A stretch of DNA of 64,000 nt, taken from NCBI RefSeq assembly GCF_001310955.1, contig NZ_BAZX01000014.1:55630-119629 (forward strand), in the 5' to 3' direction. Below are positions 63,916 to 64,000 of the stretch, piece by piece; positions within the stretch are counted from its first letter, which is position 1, and each line of letters opens with the position of its first letter. The DNA comes from Marinifilum fragile JCM 15579. GTDB lineage: Bacteria; Bacteroidota; Bacteroidia; Bacteroidales; Marinifilaceae. Below the pieces are notes generated by a model. The model was not told the DNA's origin and made no database searches. It saw nothing but the letters and a program-made list of their open reading frames with translations. Position numbers and translations under genes: made by a program.

Positions 63916-63987
63916 GATTCCTTAGCTCAGCTGGTAGAGCACAACACTTTTAATGTTGGGGTCCTGGGTTCGAACCCAGAGGGATCA
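63916..63987 (+). tRNA. tRNA-Lys (anticodon TTT), T-arm one base short as read
   Basis: The acceptor stem GATTCCT/AGGGATC with discriminator A, D-arm GCTC..GAGC, anticodon stem CAACA..TGTTG and loop CTTTTAA give tRNA-Lys(TTT), the anticodon being 63949-63951. The T-arm reads CTGGG-TTCGAAC-CCAG, one C short of the expected five-pair stem, so the total is 72 rather than 73 bases. This looks like one base lost from the C-run at 63975-63977, as in the broken genes of the window. Confidence 0.93.
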
Positions 63988-64000
63988 CTTAAAGACAAGC

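Overview
The window reads as part of a chromosome of a low-GC, probably marine or fermentative Bacteroidota, most likely of the Marinilabiliales type. The evidence is an S9 prolyl-peptidase with a propeller domain, BlaI/M56-TonB and TonB paralogues, a DUF5687 ABC exporter, a propeller-type histidine kinase, LytTR signalling, type I signal peptides and lipoboxes typical of the phylum, and several promoters of the Bacteroidota form TTTG/TTG-N18-21-TAnnTTTG. The genus is an inference; nothing in the window fixes it.

Layout. 0-6.3 kb: the 3' part of an S9 peptidase, a small membrane protein, a YafK-like L,D-transpeptidase, an M43 metalloprotease lipoprotein and DAHP synthase. 6.3-11.4 kb: a structured intergenic RNA candidate, rsgA, and a Wza-Wzc-HAD exopolysaccharide operon on the minus strand. 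11.4-17.2 kb: small secreted proteins, a MITE-like element, an FAD oxidoreductase, trhO, a tRNA-dihydrouridine synthase and a lipoprotein. 17.2-21.6 kb: an accessory stretch with structured repeats, a 21-nt tandem array, short hypothetical genes and a stand-alone N-terminal FloA domain. 21.6-27.5 kb: a DUF5687/ATPase ABC exporter and a run of small membrane proteins. 27.5-37 kb: a radical SAM protein, two phosphate acyltransferases, a large sensor kinase, and ackA-pta. 37-44.2 kb: a D-lactate/glycolate-type FAD/Fe-S dehydrogenase, a LytS/LytTR pair and an S41 peptidase. 44.2-49.5 kb: a 23-nt tandem array, then a TPP-riboswitch-controlled thiamine salvage operon read on the minus strand (methyltransferase, thiM, thiE, tenA, thiD, a second tenA-like gene, cysteine hydrolase). 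49.5-54.5 kb: small genes, MutT-like Nudix, folK-folB-folM-like and a B3/4-domain protein. 54.5-59.3 kb: a BlaI repressor, an M56 protease carrying two TonB domains, and three tandem TonB-like proteins. 59.3-64 kb: nitrilase, acyltransferase, YitT, a sigma-like protein, an SDR and tRNA-Lys.

One technical point dominates interpretation. At least fourteen positions show an apparent loss of exactly one base, most of them in or beside a short run of identical bases. They break rsgA, a permease, pta, thiM, a lactate-type dehydrogenase, YitT, an S41 peptidase and others, and shorten the T-arm of tRNA-Lys. No one-base gains and no isolated nonsense codons were seen in the recognisable genes. This pattern fits uncorrected sequencing deletions far better than gene decay, so the broken genes are given here as whole spans and are probably intact in the organism.

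The most interesting loci are the BlaI-M56(TonB)2-TonB x3 operon with an operator-like dyad over its promoter, the TPP riboswitch operon that begins with a methyltransferase and ends with a cysteine hydrolase, the helically phased 21-nt array, and a pair of intergenic hairpins whose stems differ but stay complementary.
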